21,299 bases of DNA from an uncultured Microbacteriaceae bacterium (GTDB lineage Bacteria > Actinomycetota > Actinomycetes > Actinomycetales > Microbacteriaceae): assembly GCA_937896185.1 (NCBI GenBank), contig CALBMG010000077.1, forward strand, positions 1 through 21,299, read 5' to 3'. Below, piece by piece: positions 7,307 through 14,934 of this stretch (its first letter is position 1; each line of letters starts with the position of its first letter). A program made the position numbers and the translations under genes. Under the pieces are notes generated by a model. The model had not been told where the DNA came from, did not search any database, and saw only the letters and a list, made by a program, of their open reading frames with translations.

Positions 7307-7567
7307 ATGAAACATCTGGTCATCTACAGCGCTGTGCGCATCGGAATTTTCCTCGTCGCGCTGGTCGCATTGTTGCTCATCGGTTTCGACTGGGTACTGG
7401 GTGCCGTCTTTGCGACCGGAATCGCATTTGCGTTGTCTGTTATCTTCCTCGGTGGCATGCGCCAGCGTGCGGCGGAATCATTGCAGCGCCGCATTGCAAA
7501 ACCCACGCCGGATGCCGACACCGCTCACGAGGACGCGCAGATTGCTGCGCAGACCGACTCGGAATAA
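7307..7567 (+). CDS. DUF4229-type small membrane protein
   Basis: This 86-residue protein begins MKHLVIYSAVRIGIFL and has two closely spaced hydrophobic helices (about 9-25 and 29-48), followed by a cytoplasmic-looking basic segment FLGGMRQRAAESLQRRIAKP and an acidic tail. The pattern fits the actinobacterial DUF4229 family, whose function is unknown. The reading frame is open back to 6956, but the upstream part is antisense to the PLDc_N gene. The ATG at 7307 is chosen because it begins the conserved protein and a TACGAT hexamer lies six bases before it. It ends exactly one base before the convergent menA stop. DUF4229 genes next to men genes are common in Micrococcales by my recollection, but no role has been shown. 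Confidence 0.8.
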   Translation: MKHLVIYSAVRIGIFLVALVALLLIGFDWVLGAVFATGIAFALSVIFLGGMRQRAAESLQRRIAKPTPDADTAHEDAQIAAQTDSE

Positions 7568-8572
7568 CTAGAACGACACCGCCGCGGCCAGACCCACCGC
7601 AAACACCAGACTGGTCACCACCGTCAGTTTCAACGCCAGCACATAATCCTTCGGACCCGCCGCCATCGTGCCGATGAGCACGGTGGGGATAGCGAGGAAC
7701 AGCGTCATAAACACAAACGGTGCGAGGAAAAACAGCAGCGAAAAGTATCCGAGAATCAGGTACGGGACAGCCACGAATACGGCGAACAGGACACGGGACA
7801 CCCGAGGCCCCACCCGCACCGAGAGCGTGCGCTTACCCGACGCGATGTCCGTCTCGCGGTCACGGTTGTTGTTGATCAGCAACACGGCCATGGCAAAGAA
7901 CCCCTGGGCCACACCCAGCAACACGCTATCCCACCAGATTTCACCGGTCAGGATGTAGGCGGTACCCGCCGTTGCCACCAACCCAAAGAACACAAACACG
8001 ACAACCTCGCCCAAGGCGTGGTAACCATAGGGGCGTTTTCCGCCTGTATAGAACCATGCGGCCACAATCGACACGGCGCCGACGGCGATGATCCACCAGA
8101 AACCCGTAATCGACGCGACAGCGATTCCGGCGACACCGGCAGCGGCAAAGAACCCGATTGCCACCCGCAATACGAGCGCTGGGCTGGCGGAACCAGAACC
8201 TACGAGCCGCGCCGGCCCCACACGGTGCGCATCAGTTCCGCGGATTCCGTCGGAATAGTCATTCGCAAAATTGACACCGATCTGCAAGAAAAATGCGATG
8301 AGAATTGCGAGCACCGACAGCGCGATGGGACGGGGCTGCAGGAACGGTTCATCGGTGAAATCCATGGCGAACTCGGCGACACCAATACCCAGTGCGACGG
8401 GGGCGAACGCCAACCCCAACGTCGCGGGACGCGATGCCCGAATCCAATCCCCCACCGTGGCACGCTTCGGTGCCGAAGTCTGTGGGCGCGACGTGCGCGG
8501 GGAGCCCGATCGAGGATGCGAGCCCGGACGACCGCCCGACTTTTTCGTGGGATGCGTTTTCCGTGTTGACAC
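7568..8572 (-). CDS. menA: 1,4-dihydroxy-2-naphthoate polyprenyltransferase
   Basis: MenA is an integral membrane UbiA-family prenyltransferase that attaches the polyprenyl chain to DHNA and releases CO2, giving demethylmenaquinone. The 334-residue protein has the two Asp-rich motifs of the family: NFANDYSDGIRGTD (101-114) and NNNRDRETD (234-242). Several hydrophobic segments fit a multi-helix bundle. The first 40 residues form an unusual Arg/Lys/Ser/Pro-rich hydrophilic tail before WIRASRPATL. The GTG at 8572 is supported by TAGACT six bases upstream, which overlaps the menE stop codon. It follows menE by nine bases and can be expressed from the menB operon as well as from this predicted internal promoter. 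Its stop abuts the convergent DUF4229 gene with no gap. Confidence 0.95.
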   Translation of the reverse strand: MSTRKTHPTKKSGGRPGSHPRSGSPRTSRPQTSAPKRATVGDWIRASRPATLGLAFAPVALGIGVAEFAMDFTDEPFLQPRPIALSVLAILIAFFLQIGVNFANDYSDGIRGTDAHRVGPARLVGSGSASPALVLRVAIGFFAAAGVAGIAVASITGFWWIIAVGAVSIVAAWFYTGGKRPYGYHALGEVVVFVFFGLVATAGTAYILTGEIWWDSVLLGVAQGFFAMAVLLINNNRDRETDIASGKRTLSVRVGPRVSRVLFAVFVAVPYLILGYFSLLFFLAPFVFMTLFLAIPTVLIGTMAAGPKDYVLALKLTVVTSLVFAVGLAAAVSF

Positions 8573-8578
8573 TCTGCG

Positions 8579-8584
8579 AGTCTA
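8579..8584 (-). promoter_or_regulatory. Predicted internal -10 element (TAGACT) of menA
   Basis: The TAG stop codon of menE (8584-8582) forms the first half of TAGACT, which is followed by CGCAGA and the GTG of menA. The geometry matches the promoter of the PLDc_N gene. Confidence 0.5.
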
Positions 8585-9712
8585 ATCCGTGAGCTGTTCG
8601 GCCAAATCGTGGATTGCCGCACGGTCAGGTTTGCCCGAGGCAAGCAGCGGAATGGGGCCGGTAATGAAGCGATAGGGCCGGTGCGCCTTGGACAATGCCG
8701 ACTCAACGTGTTGTCGTACGGCATCACGATCTAATGGCGTCACCGACATGACCGCCGGAACTTGACCCCACGTCGCATCCGTAAACCACGTCGCAACCGC
8801 GGTCGAATCGATCTCGCGGACACAGGATTCCACTTCACCGAGCGACACCTTCACACCGCCGGTGACAATCACATCATCAATGCGACCCGTGACGGTGAGC
8901 ACGCCGTCAACGACCGAACCCGAATCCTGTGTGCGGTACCAGCGGACCCCATCGATTATGGGAAATGCCTGTTCAGTACGGCCGGGCTCACCCCAATAAC
9001 CGTCAGAGAGAGTGGGTCCGGACACATGAATCACGCCATCAAAACTGGCAACACGAGTGGCGCCGACAGCTCGACCGTCATAGACAACACCGCCGGCGGT
9101 TTCTGCCGAACCATAGGTGCGCACAATGGATAACCCCAGCCGCGCCGCACGCTCCCGTTCGGTAACGGGTAAAGCTTGACCTCCGACCAGAACCCGCAGG
9201 ACAGGAAGCACCGATGCCCAATCGGTGGGACGCGCCTTGATGTCGTCCAACACCCGCACCAACTGGGCGGGCACCAACGATGTCAATACGCGCCCACGGC
9301 CCTCGCTGGCCGCACTGACAACCGCGGAACAGAATTCGGCGGCGACAAAATTTCCCGCAGGGACAACGGTCAGCCGACTGCTGTCGAGCACCGAACGCAC
9401 CACAACCATCAGACCAGCGACATACCCTGTGGGCACCGCCAACACCCAGTCACTGTCGCCCACCGCATCACGCGTGGCCTTCGCCGACGCAATCAGAGCG
9501 TCACGCGACAGCATCACCCGTTTGGGCGAACCGGTCGACCCACTGGTCTGCACAATCGCGGCAACACCGTCACCGACCTCGTGTGGCACGCCCGCGGGAA
9601 GTTCACCAGAGTCGGTCACCCACACCGCCGGCCCACCCGCCAGGGCATCGGCCACAGCCGACGTTAACCCCGCAATATCCGAGGCGCGCACGGCGTGAAC
9701 GGCAACACTCAT
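8582..9712 (-). CDS. menE: o-Succinylbenzoate-CoA ligase
   Basis: MenE activates o-succinylbenzoate to its CoA thioester with ATP. It belongs to the ANL adenylating enzymes. The phosphate-binding motif QTSGSTGSPK is at 55-64, YGSAETAGG at 200-208, the RTQDSG motif around 260-265, the hinge region TGRIDDVIVTGGVKVS at 275-290, and the C-terminal lysine in SGKPDRAAIH near 362. At 376 residues it is shorter than many MenE proteins (about 450-490), mainly at the N terminus, which is usual for actinobacterial versions. It starts with ATG nine bases after the menB stop and ends nine bases before menA. No TANNNT hexamer lies at the start, consistent with co-transcription from menB. Confidence 0.93.
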   Translation of the reverse strand: MSVAVHAVRASDIAGLTSAVADALAGGPAVWVTDSGELPAGVPHEVGDGVAAIVQTSGSTGSPKRVMLSRDALIASAKATRDAVGDSDWVLAVPTGYVAGLMVVVRSVLDSSRLTVVPAGNFVAAEFCSAVVSAASEGRGRVLTSLVPAQLVRVLDDIKARPTDWASVLPVLRVLVGGQALPVTERERAARLGLSIVRTYGSAETAGGVVYDGRAVGATRVASFDGVIHVSGPTLSDGYWGEPGRTEQAFPIIDGVRWYRTQDSGSVVDGVLTVTGRIDDVIVTGGVKVSLGEVESCVREIDSTAVATWFTDATWGQVPAVMSVTPLDRDAVRQHVESALSKAHRPYRFITGPIPLLASGKPDRAAIHDLAEQLTD

Positions 9713-9721
9713 GACCGCGAA

Positions 9722-10630
9722 CTACACCTGCCAGGGGTACGGTGACCAGTCGGGTTCGCGTTTCCCGAGGAACGCATCGCGACCCTCGACGGCCTCGTCG
9801 GTGCCGTATGCCAACCGTGTTGTTTCGCCGGCAAAAACTTGCTGCCCCACCATGCCGTCGTCCACGGCGTTGAACGCAAACTTCAGCATGCGGATCGCGG
9901 TGGGGCTTTGGGCCAAAATTTTGCGTGCCCACGACAACGCCGTGGACTCGAGTTCGGCGTGGGGCACGACAGCGTTCACCGCACCCATTTCATAGGCCCG
10001 CTGTGCGTCGTATTCGTCGGCAAGGAAGAACACCTCGCGGGCAAACTTTTGGCCCACCTGACGCGCAAAGTAGGCGCTGCCGTATCCGGCATCAAAGGAT
10101 CCGACGGTCGCATCGGTCTGTTTGAACATGGCGTGTTCACGGCTGGCAATCGACAGGTCACACACCACATGCAGTGAGTGTCCGCCGCCGGCAGCCCAAC
10201 CCGGAATCACCGCGATGACGACCTTGGGCATGAAACGAATCAGTCGCTGAACTTCGAGAATGTGCAGCCGACCCGCGCGGCCCGCCTCGATGGTGTCCGA
10301 GGTTTCACCCTCGGCGTACTTGTAGCCGTCCCGGCCGCGGATGCGCTGGTCGCCGCCGGAACAGAACGCCCAACCGCCGTCCTTTGCCGACGGCCCGTTG
10401 CCCGTCAGCAGGATTACGCCGATCGTGGAATTCAGTCGTGCATCATCGAGCGCTCGATAGAGTTCGTCGACGGTGTGCGGGCGAAACGCGTTGCGGACCT
10501 CGGGGCGGTTGAACGCAATTCGGGCGATCCCACCGCTCACCGCGTGATGGTACGTCACGTCGGTGAAGTTCTCGGAGCCGGGCGCAGTCCGCCACTCACG
10601 GGGGTCAAAAATTTCGCTGACTGTAGTCAT
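9722..10630 (-). CDS. menB: 1,4-dihydroxy-2-naphthoyl-CoA synthase
   Basis: MenB is a crotonase-fold enzyme that cyclises o-succinylbenzoyl-CoA to DHNA-CoA. The 302-residue protein has WAFCSGGDQRIRG (87-99), the oxyanion-hole region GWAAGGGHSLH (144-154) and KQTDATVGSFDAGYGSAY (170-187). Asp173 occupies the place of Asp185 in the Mycobacterium tuberculosis enzyme, the feature of MenB proteins that do not need bicarbonate as a catalytic base, and Asp180 matches its Asp192. The C terminus ends in the family-typical REPDWSPYPW. The ATG at 10630 has TAACCT six bases upstream. It heads the menB-menE-menA operon and diverges from menC. Confidence 0.96.
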   Translation of the reverse strand: MTTVSEIFDPREWRTAPGSENFTDVTYHHAVSGGIARIAFNRPEVRNAFRPHTVDELYRALDDARLNSTIGVILLTGNGPSAKDGGWAFCSGGDQRIRGRDGYKYAEGETSDTIEAGRAGRLHILEVQRLIRFMPKVVIAVIPGWAAGGGHSLHVVCDLSIASREHAMFKQTDATVGSFDAGYGSAYFARQVGQKFAREVFFLADEYDAQRAYEMGAVNAVVPHAELESTALSWARKILAQSPTAIRMLKFAFNAVDDGMVGQQVFAGETTRLAYGTDEAVEGRDAFLGKREPDWSPYPWQV

Positions 10631-10636
10631 GGCTCA

Positions 10637-10642
10637 AGGTTA
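10637..10642 (-). promoter_or_regulatory. Predicted -10 element (TAACCT) of the menB-menE-menA operon
   Basis: TAACCT on the minus strand is followed by six bases and the ATG of menB. Only 12 bp separate it from the menC -10 element on the other strand. Confidence 0.6.
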
Positions 10643-10654
10643 CCGAGGGCGGAC

Positions 10655-10660
10655 TAGGTT
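10655..10660 (+). promoter_or_regulatory. Predicted -10 element (TAGGTT) of menC
   Basis: TAGGTT is followed by TGTGAC and the ATG of menC, a six-base spacer as in the other predicted leaderless promoters. The -35 position would fall on the menB -10 element. Confidence 0.6.
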
Positions 10661-10666
10661 TGTGAC

Positions 10667-11665
10667 ATGAGCTTTCCCAACGTGAGTGAACTGTTGGCCG
10701 AATTGCGTGTGGTGGCGTTGCCGATGAAGGCCGCGTTCCGTGGGATCACCGTGCGGGAAACAGCGTTGCTGCGGGGGCCGAACGGCTGGGCCGAGTTTGC
10801 CCCTTTCACCGAATACGACGATGCCGAGGCCGCCGAATGGTTGCGTGCCGCGATCGAGCAGGGCTGGGGGCCACGAGGGGCAGTTGGCGAACGCGTTCGA
10901 ACGAGCATTCCCATCAATGCCACGCTTCCCGCCGTGCCGGTCGAACATGTCGCCGCAGTTTTGGACCTCTTCGGTCCGTGCCGCACGGTCAAAATCAAAG
11001 TCGCAGAGCGTGGCCAGACGCTCACGGATGATGTGGCCCGCGTGTCGGCAGCCCGCGAATATATGGGGGCCGCGGGGCGCATCCGAATCGACGCCAACGG
11101 CGCATGGAACGTGGATGAGGCCGAGCACGCGTTACGCGCGATGGAACGATTTGACCTGGAATATGTGGAACAACCGTGTCCCAGCATCCCCGAGCTCGCC
11201 GAACTGCGGGGGCGCATTCACCGCATGGGGATCCCCATCGCTGCCGACGAAAGCGTGCGCAAAGCGACCGACCCACTAGAGGTTGCCCGCAGTGGTGCGG
11301 CCGACCTTCTTGTCATCAAATGTGCGCCGCTCGGCGGTGTGACGGCGGCGCTGAACATCATCGAACAAGCAGGGCTGCCCGTGATCGTGTCCAGCGCACT
11401 GGAATCCTCGGTCGGACTTGCCGCTGGCCTGGAACTGGCGGCACGGATTCCCGAACTGCAATTCGATTGCGGGCTGGCGACTGCCTCACTGCTGGCCGGC
11501 GATGTCACACGGGAACCGCTCGTCCCGGTAAACGGCGCCATCGAACTGCGGGACGTCGTCGTCGATGACGAACTGTGCGAACGTTATGCCGCCCGTGCCG
11601 AGCGCACCGAATGGTGGTCGCAGCGCATCACACGCGTGCACCGCGAGCTGACACGGCCGGTCTAG
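10667..11665 (+). CDS. menC: o-Succinylbenzoate synthase
   Basis: MenC belongs to the enolase superfamily (muconate-lactonising type) and dehydrates SHCHC to o-succinylbenzoate using a divalent metal. Of its 332 residues, the catalytic lysine pair is Lys109 and Lys111 in TVKIKVAERG; metal ligands are Asp142 (RIDANGAWN), Glu168 (EYVEQPCP) and Asp194 (AADESV); and Lys218 (VIKCAPLGG) is the second catalytic lysine. SALESSVGLAAGLELAA near the end is also typical. The ATG at 10667 has TAGGTT six bases upstream and no Shine-Dalgarno. It is a single-gene unit divergent from menB, and its stop codon overlaps that of ccsB within CTAG. Confidence 0.95.
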   Translation: MSFPNVSELLAELRVVALPMKAAFRGITVRETALLRGPNGWAEFAPFTEYDDAEAAEWLRAAIEQGWGPRGAVGERVRTSIPINATLPAVPVEHVAAVLDLFGPCRTVKIKVAERGQTLTDDVARVSAAREYMGAAGRIRIDANGAWNVDEAEHALRAMERFDLEYVEQPCPSIPELAELRGRIHRMGIPIAADESVRKATDPLEVARSGAADLLVIKCAPLGGVTAALNIIEQAGLPVIVSSALESSVGLAAGLELAARIPELQFDCGLATASLLAGDVTREPLVPVNGAIELRDVVVDDELCERYAARAERTEWWSQRITRVHRELTRPV

Positions 11666-12537
11666 AGACCCGAATAGACGTGCAAGCCCTTGAAGAACAT
11701 GTTCACGATCGAATAGTTAAAAATCACAGCGCTAAAGGCGACGAGTGACAGGATCGCGGCGGAACGCCCACGCCAACCCCGGGTCGCACGCGAGTGAATA
11801 TACGCGGCGAACAGAATCCAGATAATGAAGGTCCACACCTCTTTGGTGTCCCAACCCCAGTAACGTCCCCACGCCTTTTCCGCCCAGATTGCGCCAGCGA
11901 CGAGCGTGAACGTCCAGAACACAAATCCGATGACGTTGATGCGGTACGCCAACGATTCCAACACCGTTGCTCCGGGGAACGCGCGAAGGAACGCCCAGTT
12001 GCGTCCCGTCACAATTCCCTGCTCACGGAATTCCTGGAAAATTTGGGCCAACGAGATGGCCGCAGCCGAGGCAAAAAATCCGGTGCCCAATACGGCGACA
12101 CACACGTGGATGACCAACCAGTATGACTGCAGCGCGGGGGGCAGTGGGACGACATCGACATAGAAATTGACGGTCACAATTCCCAGCGCCAGCAGCGCAA
12201 AGCCGGACACAAACGACCCCACGAATCGCACGTCACGCCAAATTTGCAGCCCAAGGAAAACCCCGACGAGTACAAAGGTGGCGGTCAGACCGAACTCGAA
12301 CATGTTGGCCCACGGCACCCGGCCGGCAGCGATACCGCGGGTGACGGTCGCAAACCCGTGCAACGCCCAGCCCACAATCAGCAACGCCATGGCGCTGCGC
12401 AACCACCGGGTAGGGGTGACACCGGCATCGGAATCAGATCGCAGCGCAAGGTCAACGGTGAACAAAACGAACGACAGCGTGTACACGGCCATCGTGGAAT
12501 AGGTCGCGAGCAACGACAGGGCAACGAGTTCAGTCAT
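11662..12537 (-). CDS. ccsB: Cytochrome c biogenesis protein CcsB (CcsA/ResC family)
   Basis: This integral membrane protein forms, with ResB, the System II haem exporter and cytochrome c synthase. It carries the haem-handling signature GRYWGWDTKEVWTFIIW in its C-terminal half (tryptophan-rich WWD-type motif) and conserved membrane histidines in WALHGF, WLVIHV, YIHSR and the C-terminal GLHVYSGL. About eight hydrophobic segments are visible. The ATG at 12537 is preferred because AAGGTGA precedes it; a GTG at 12549 would add four residues and overlap the resB stop as GTGA. It is the last gene of the five-gene operon. Its stop shares the CTAG with the convergent menC stop, so no terminator fits between them. 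Confidence 0.92.
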   Translation of the reverse strand: MTELVALSLLATYSTMAVYTLSFVLFTVDLALRSDSDAGVTPTRWLRSAMALLIVGWALHGFATVTRGIAAGRVPWANMFEFGLTATFVLVGVFLGLQIWRDVRFVGSFVSGFALLALGIVTVNFYVDVVPLPPALQSYWLVIHVCVAVLGTGFFASAAAISLAQIFQEFREQGIVTGRNWAFLRAFPGATVLESLAYRINVIGFVFWTFTLVAGAIWAEKAWGRYWGWDTKEVWTFIIWILFAAYIHSRATRGWRGRSAAILSLVAFSAVIFNYSIVNMFFKGLHVYSGL

Positions 12538-12545
12538 GACGTAAT

Positions 12546-14204
12546 TCACCTTACCCGCGCGGCGGCGGCCTCGATCAGACGGTCAACAGATGCCACGAGT
12601 CGCGGGTCTTCGCTGCGCGACATGGCACCCCAGCGCAGGGTGGCACCCGATTTTGTGGGAGTGGCGATGACCCAGACGCGGCGGCGACGGGTACTGAAGC
12701 TGATGAGCAAACCAACAATCGCCAGTGCAGTGGACAGGCCGACCCCCAACTGAGTGGGGTCGTGCCGAATGTCGACACCGATAAACCTTTTCAGTTCCGT
12801 GAACTCGAGCGAACCGAGCCCGCCGGGAAGCTCCACCCGATCACCGAGCCCCAAAATGACTTTGACGTCCGTGTGGTTGCCGGCAATCTGGGTCATCGTG
12901 TCGGTGTTGAGCTCGAACACGTTCGAGGGCACACCAGCGTCGAGACCCAGGTCACCGGTGTAGACGTTGAACGTCACCGTGGGCAGGTCGGGGTTCGGGT
13001 TCGACGAGGTCAGTGCGCCGCTGTCGAGTTCGGTAGCTGTGGGGTAAAAGAAGCCCTTCATGCCAAGCTGTTCGCTCAATCCGTCGGGAACCTTGACGAC
13101 TCCCACACTGGTGAGGTTGGCATCTTGGCTGAGGAACACCACCGGCTGGCTGAACACCACAGCGCCCTGGGCGTCACGCACGGTAATTACGGGCGCAAAG
13201 CCGTTGCCCAACAGATACATGCTCGAGCCGCCGACAGTGAGCGGGTCGTTGACCTTCAACACGGCCTCGCGCGAACCGGAATAGTCGGTGACGGTGACGT
13301 CGGCGGTGAAGTCGACGGGCATCCACGCGTTTTTGACCGTGTCGAGCTGGTACTTGGGCTCGAACGAGTTCAGCTGGACCCCATACGGTTCAAGGCTGTG
13401 TTCGTCAAAAAATCGACCCGGGTTGAACGACTCGTACGACGACAGCTGGTTGGTGAACGCCTGCCCTTCGACGATGATTCGCTGACCCGACCAGCCATAA
13501 CCGCCGGCAAAACCGATGGTGAACAGGATTCCCACCAGCGCAACGTGGAAGACCAGGTTGCCGGTCTCTCGCAAGTAGCCACGCTCGGCGCGCAGCACGT
13601 CGCCGTCACGAACGACCCGGTATCGGGCGCGACGCAGAACGGTTTCGGCGGACTGCAGGGCCGCATCGGCACCGTCCGGTGCGTCGACGACTCGGTCGAA
13701 TTCGAGGCGCGCAAACGATGCGGGTGCCGCGGGTGGGTCCTGCCGCAGCACACGCCAGTGGTGGGCGATACGCGGAAGGATGCAGCCGATCAACGACACA
13801 AACAACAGCAGATAGATGGCTGAGAACCACGGCGAGCTGTAGGTGTCAAACAGCTTTACGGATTCGTACAGGTCAAAAAGTTCGGGGTTGTTGGCCTTGA
13901 ACTGAGTGACGCCGTTCGGGTCACTGGAGCGTTGCGGAACCAGTGAGCCGGGAATTGCGGCGACCGCCAACAGGACGAGCAGCACCAGGGCAGTGCGCAT
14001 CGAGGTCAACAGGCGCCACACGAATCGTGCGGTCCCCACAAATCCGATGCGGGGGTTCAGCACGGCACCACGGTTTCGGTCTTTGGTCGGGTCGCCCGGG
14101 GCGTCGAACGTAATTTCTTCGGCGAGGTCGCCGGGCTGACCGTCGATGCGATCAGCGGCCGAAATTTCGAGCTCGGAATTATCAGAGGAAGAGCGTGAAG
14201 CCAC
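12546..14204 (-). CDS. resB: Cytochrome c biogenesis protein ResB
   Basis: ResB is the partner of CcsB in System II cytochrome c maturation and has a large extracytoplasmic domain. The 552-residue protein has a hydrophilic N-terminal tail of about 60 residues, membrane helices near 70-90 (ALVLLVLLAVAAIPGSLVP), 125-143 (PWFSAIYLLLFVSLIGCIL) and 217-235 (LVFHVALVGILFTIGFAGG), an extracytoplasmic domain of about 250 residues, and a final helix near 487-505. RETGNLVFHVALVG with its histidine is typical of the family. The GTG at 14204 lies inside the end of ccdA (23-bp overlap) and has a good GGGGGTG ribosome binding site. It is co-transcribed with ccdA and ccsB. Confidence 0.93.
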   Translation of the reverse strand: MASRSSSDNSELEISAADRIDGQPGDLAEEITFDAPGDPTKDRNRGAVLNPRIGFVGTARFVWRLLTSMRTALVLLVLLAVAAIPGSLVPQRSSDPNGVTQFKANNPELFDLYESVKLFDTYSSPWFSAIYLLLFVSLIGCILPRIAHHWRVLRQDPPAAPASFARLEFDRVVDAPDGADAALQSAETVLRRARYRVVRDGDVLRAERGYLRETGNLVFHVALVGILFTIGFAGGYGWSGQRIIVEGQAFTNQLSSYESFNPGRFFDEHSLEPYGVQLNSFEPKYQLDTVKNAWMPVDFTADVTVTDYSGSREAVLKVNDPLTVGGSSMYLLGNGFAPVITVRDAQGAVVFSQPVVFLSQDANLTSVGVVKVPDGLSEQLGMKGFFYPTATELDSGALTSSNPNPDLPTVTFNVYTGDLGLDAGVPSNVFELNTDTMTQIAGNHTDVKVILGLGDRVELPGGLGSLEFTELKRFIGVDIRHDPTQLGVGLSTALAIVGLLISFSTRRRRVWVIATPTKSGATLRWGAMSRSEDPRLVASVDRLIEAAAARVR

Positions 14205-14934
14205 TGAATGTCACCCCCAACCACGAGACGGCGGAACGCCACAGGCCGCTGACCATCAGAACGCCGATGACGATCAGGATCACGCCACCCGCGACATTGA
14301 TGGCGCGAATATGCCTCTTCATCCAATTCAGCGTCGCGGTGGCGCGTTGCAGCAGAACTGCGACGAGCACGAACGGCAACGCCAACCCCAGCCAGTACGC
14401 CACACCCAGTGCGGCGGCGCGGGGCAGGCTGGCGGAATCCAATGCGAGTGTTTGGACGGCGACGAGGGTCGGACCGATGCACGGCACCCAGCCCAAGGCG
14501 AACACGACACCGAGGAACGGGGCACCCCACACGCCCGCTGTGGTGCGCCAACCGGGCAGCACGTCACGCTGAAGGAACGGCAGACCGCCCATAAAAATCA
14601 CGCCCATGACGATCACCACCACTCCCGAAACGCGCAGGATCAGGTCCAACCACGGCGTCAGCAGGAAACCCAGTGTGCCGAACACGATGGACAGCGAGAT
14701 AAACACCACACCGAACCCTGCGACAAAACCGAGCATGCCCACCAGTGCACGACGACGGTCGGCGCGAGTGTTCGATCCCGTCAGGCTGACCCCGCCAACA
14801 TAGGCGAGATATCCCGGAATCAAGGGCAGAACGCAGGGCGAAAGGAACGCGAATAACCCGGCAAGAAAGGCCAACGGCAGGGCGGCGATCAGTCCGCCCG
14901 AAAAAATGATGGAGCCGACAGCATCGGGGGTCAC
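14182..14934 (-). CDS. ccdA: Cytochrome c biogenesis protein CcdA (thiol-disulfide electron carrier)
   Basis: CcdA moves reducing equivalents from cytoplasmic thioredoxin across the membrane to the extracytoplasmic thioredoxin-like protein of the same operon, keeping apocytochrome cysteines reduced. The 250-residue protein has the redox pair Cys34 (FLSPCVLPLIPGYLAYVGG) and Cys152 (LGWVPCIGPTL), each followed by the conserved proline, and about six membrane helices. It starts with GTG at 14934, overlapping the tlpA stop as GTGA, with GGAGG five bases upstream. Its end overlaps resB by 23 bp. Confidence 0.95.
   Translation of the reverse strand: MTPDAVGSIIFSGGLIAALPLAFLAGLFAFLSPCVLPLIPGYLAYVGGVSLTGSNTRADRRRALVGMLGFVAGFGVVFISLSIVFGTLGFLLTPWLDLILRVSGVVVIVMGVIFMGGLPFLQRDVLPGWRTTAGVWGAPFLGVVFALGWVPCIGPTLVAVQTLALDSASLPRAAALGVAYWLGLALPFVLVAVLLQRATATLNWMKRHIRAINVAGGVILIVIGVLMVSGLWRSAVSWLGVTFSGFTLFL

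Noticed and set aside
12762..13823. Plus-strand open frame of 353 codons opposite resB
   Set aside because: It is a shadow of resB; the protein reads as His/Val/Glu-rich antisense sequence with no domain signature.
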